Positions 5,604 through 6,326 of a stretch of 6,326 nt of DNA are shown in pieces. The stretch lies in contig JAFKJZ010000546.1 in the NCBI GenBank assembly GCA_017305815.1, positions 1 through 6,326 of the forward strand, read 5' to 3'. The first letter of the stretch is position 1; each line of letters begins with the position of its first letter. The notes below the pieces were generated by a model. The model was not told the DNA's origin. It made no database searches and was given only the letters and a program-made list of their open reading frames with translations. Source of the stretch: Hyphomicrobiales bacterium (GTDB lineage: Bacteria > Pseudomonadota > Alphaproteobacteria > Rhizobiales > Kaistiaceae). A program made the position numbers and the translations under genes.

Positions 5604-6326
5604 ATGACCAATTTCAACCGCTGGCTCGTCGTCTTCGCAGGCGCCCTGATGGGCTGCGTCGCCGTCGGCACGATGTTTTCGCTCGCCGTTTTCCTGGAGC
5701 CGCTGTCGGTCGACACCGGCTGGTCGCGCGCCGGCATATCGAGCGCGATGACGCTGAATTTCCTGATCATGGGCGTCGCCGGCATCGGCTGGGGCATGCT
5801 GAGCGATCGCTTCGGTCCGCGCGCCGTCGTGCTGGCCGGCACGGTGCTGCTCGGCCTGGCGCTGGTGTTGGCCAGCCGCGCGACCTCGCTCCTCGCCTTC
5901 CAGCTCACCTTCGGCATTCTCGTCGGCCTCGCCTCCAGCGCCTTCTTCGCGCCGGTGATCGCCGCCGTGACCGGCTGGTTCACCACCCACCGCGGCCTGG
6001 CCGTCTCGCTGGTCTCGGCCGGCATGGGCATGGCGCCGATGACCATCTCGCCCTTCGCCCGCTGGCTGATCTCCGCCTATGACTGGCGCTTCGCCATGCT
6101 GGTGATCGGCATCGGGGCTTGGGTGATCCTGCTGCCGACGACCCTGCTGATCCGGCGTCCGCCCGCGACCGCGCCGGCCGGCGCCGCTGCCGAAGCCGGC
6201 GAGACGGGCGGCATGACCATGCAGGACGCGCTGCGCTCGCCGCAGTTCTGGATCCTGGCGCTGACCTTCTTCGCCTGCTGCGCCGCCCATTCGGGGCCGA
6301 TCTTCCACATGGTAAGCTATGCGATC
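5604..6326 (+). CDS. MFS transporter, organic-acid/oxalate-formate antiporter-like, 3' end beyond window
   Basis: The first 241 residues of an inner-membrane major facilitator protein are present; the frame is still open at the window edge, so about 160-200 residues are missing. Six hydrophobic segments are visible at about residues 8-31, 46-63, 74-91, 97-122, 131-152 and 163-184. A polar Ala/Gly-rich central loop (186-206) follows, then the start of a seventh segment at 214. Motif A lies between segments 2 and 3 (GMLSDRFGPR, 64-73). The VFLEPLSVDTGWSRAGIS segment (29-46) and the RGLAVSLVSAGMG segment (130-142) resemble the monocarboxylate and oxalate/formate branch of the superfamily. The substrate is probably a small organic anion but cannot be fixed. 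The start is supported by GGGAGGGG at 5588-5595, 8 nt upstream. It is divergent from eda, so co-regulation through the shared spacer is possible. Confidence 0.9.
   Translation, partial: MTNFNRWLVVFAGALMGCVAVGTMFSLAVFLEPLSVDTGWSRAGISSAMTLNFLIMGVAGIGWGMLSDRFGPRAVVLAGTVLLGLALVLASRATSLLAFQLTFGILVGLASSAFFAPVIAAVTGWFTTHRGLAVSLVSAGMGMAPMTISPFARWLISAYDWRFAMLVIGIGAWVILLPTTLLIRRPPATAPAGAAAEAGETGGMTMQDALRSPQFWILALTFFACCAAHSGPIFHMVSYAI

Noticed and set aside
5312..6082. A 256-codon plus-strand frame and overlapping minus-strand frames (5504-6046, 5538-6308) at the right end
   Set aside because: These are out of frame with the MFS gene, whose frame (5604 onward) shows membrane segments, motif A and a strong ribosome binding site. 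Their products are Arg-rich and featureless.
1..6326. A new defence or mobile-element system
   Set aside because: All five genes match ordinary metabolic, transport or housekeeping families. There is no nuclease, recombinase, reverse transcriptase, toxin or phage-like gene, and no shift in base composition suggesting an island.

Overview
This is a GC-rich stretch of a bacterial chromosome. Codon use is strongly G/C-ending, promoters are weak and TTG-led, and the intergenic palindromes resemble those common in alphaproteobacteria. Together with the protein families, this suggests an alphaproteobacterium, probably of the Hyphomicrobiales/Rhizobiales; that is inference, since the window has no rRNA or other marker gene.

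Layout, left to right. Bases 1-246 are non-coding and hold a palindromic intergenic repeat (17-130) and a strong hairpin (177-203) that probably ends transcription of the first gene. Bases 247-2043 (minus strand) encode a 598-residue IlvD/Edd-family dehydratase, most like D-xylonate dehydratase. A 135-bp divergent spacer with several AAAATCA-type sites separates it from a class I PLP-dependent aminotransferase (2179-3363, plus strand), which is followed by a clear hairpin-plus-T-run terminator. Converging on that terminator is a DUF533/TerB-like YebE-family protein (3443-4399, minus strand) with an unusual glycine-rich repetitive N-terminal half. Next, also on the minus strand, is a complete KDPG aldolase gene, eda (4654-5295), with a perfect stem-loop 15 bp past its stop. 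A 308-bp gap follows, holding a perfect 8-bp dyad, a REP-like palindrome and a perfect 13-bp inverted repeat. An MFS transporter gene (5604 onward, plus strand) runs off the right edge.

How the genes relate. Sugar-acid catabolism is the only visible link: the dehydratase makes 2-keto-3-deoxy acids, Eda cleaves 2-keto-3-deoxy-6-phosphogluconate to pyruvate and glyceraldehyde 3-phosphate, and the MFS carrier resembles organic-acid transporters. The genes are not one operon, because directions alternate and terminator-like hairpins intervene. A shared pathway is therefore only a possibility. The aminotransferase and the DUF533 protein look like ordinary neighbours.

I see no tRNA, rRNA, CRISPR array, transposase, phage gene or toxin-antitoxin pair, and no convincing new multi-gene system. 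The more interesting signals are the symmetric sites in the spacers and the repeat expansion in the DUF533 protein.
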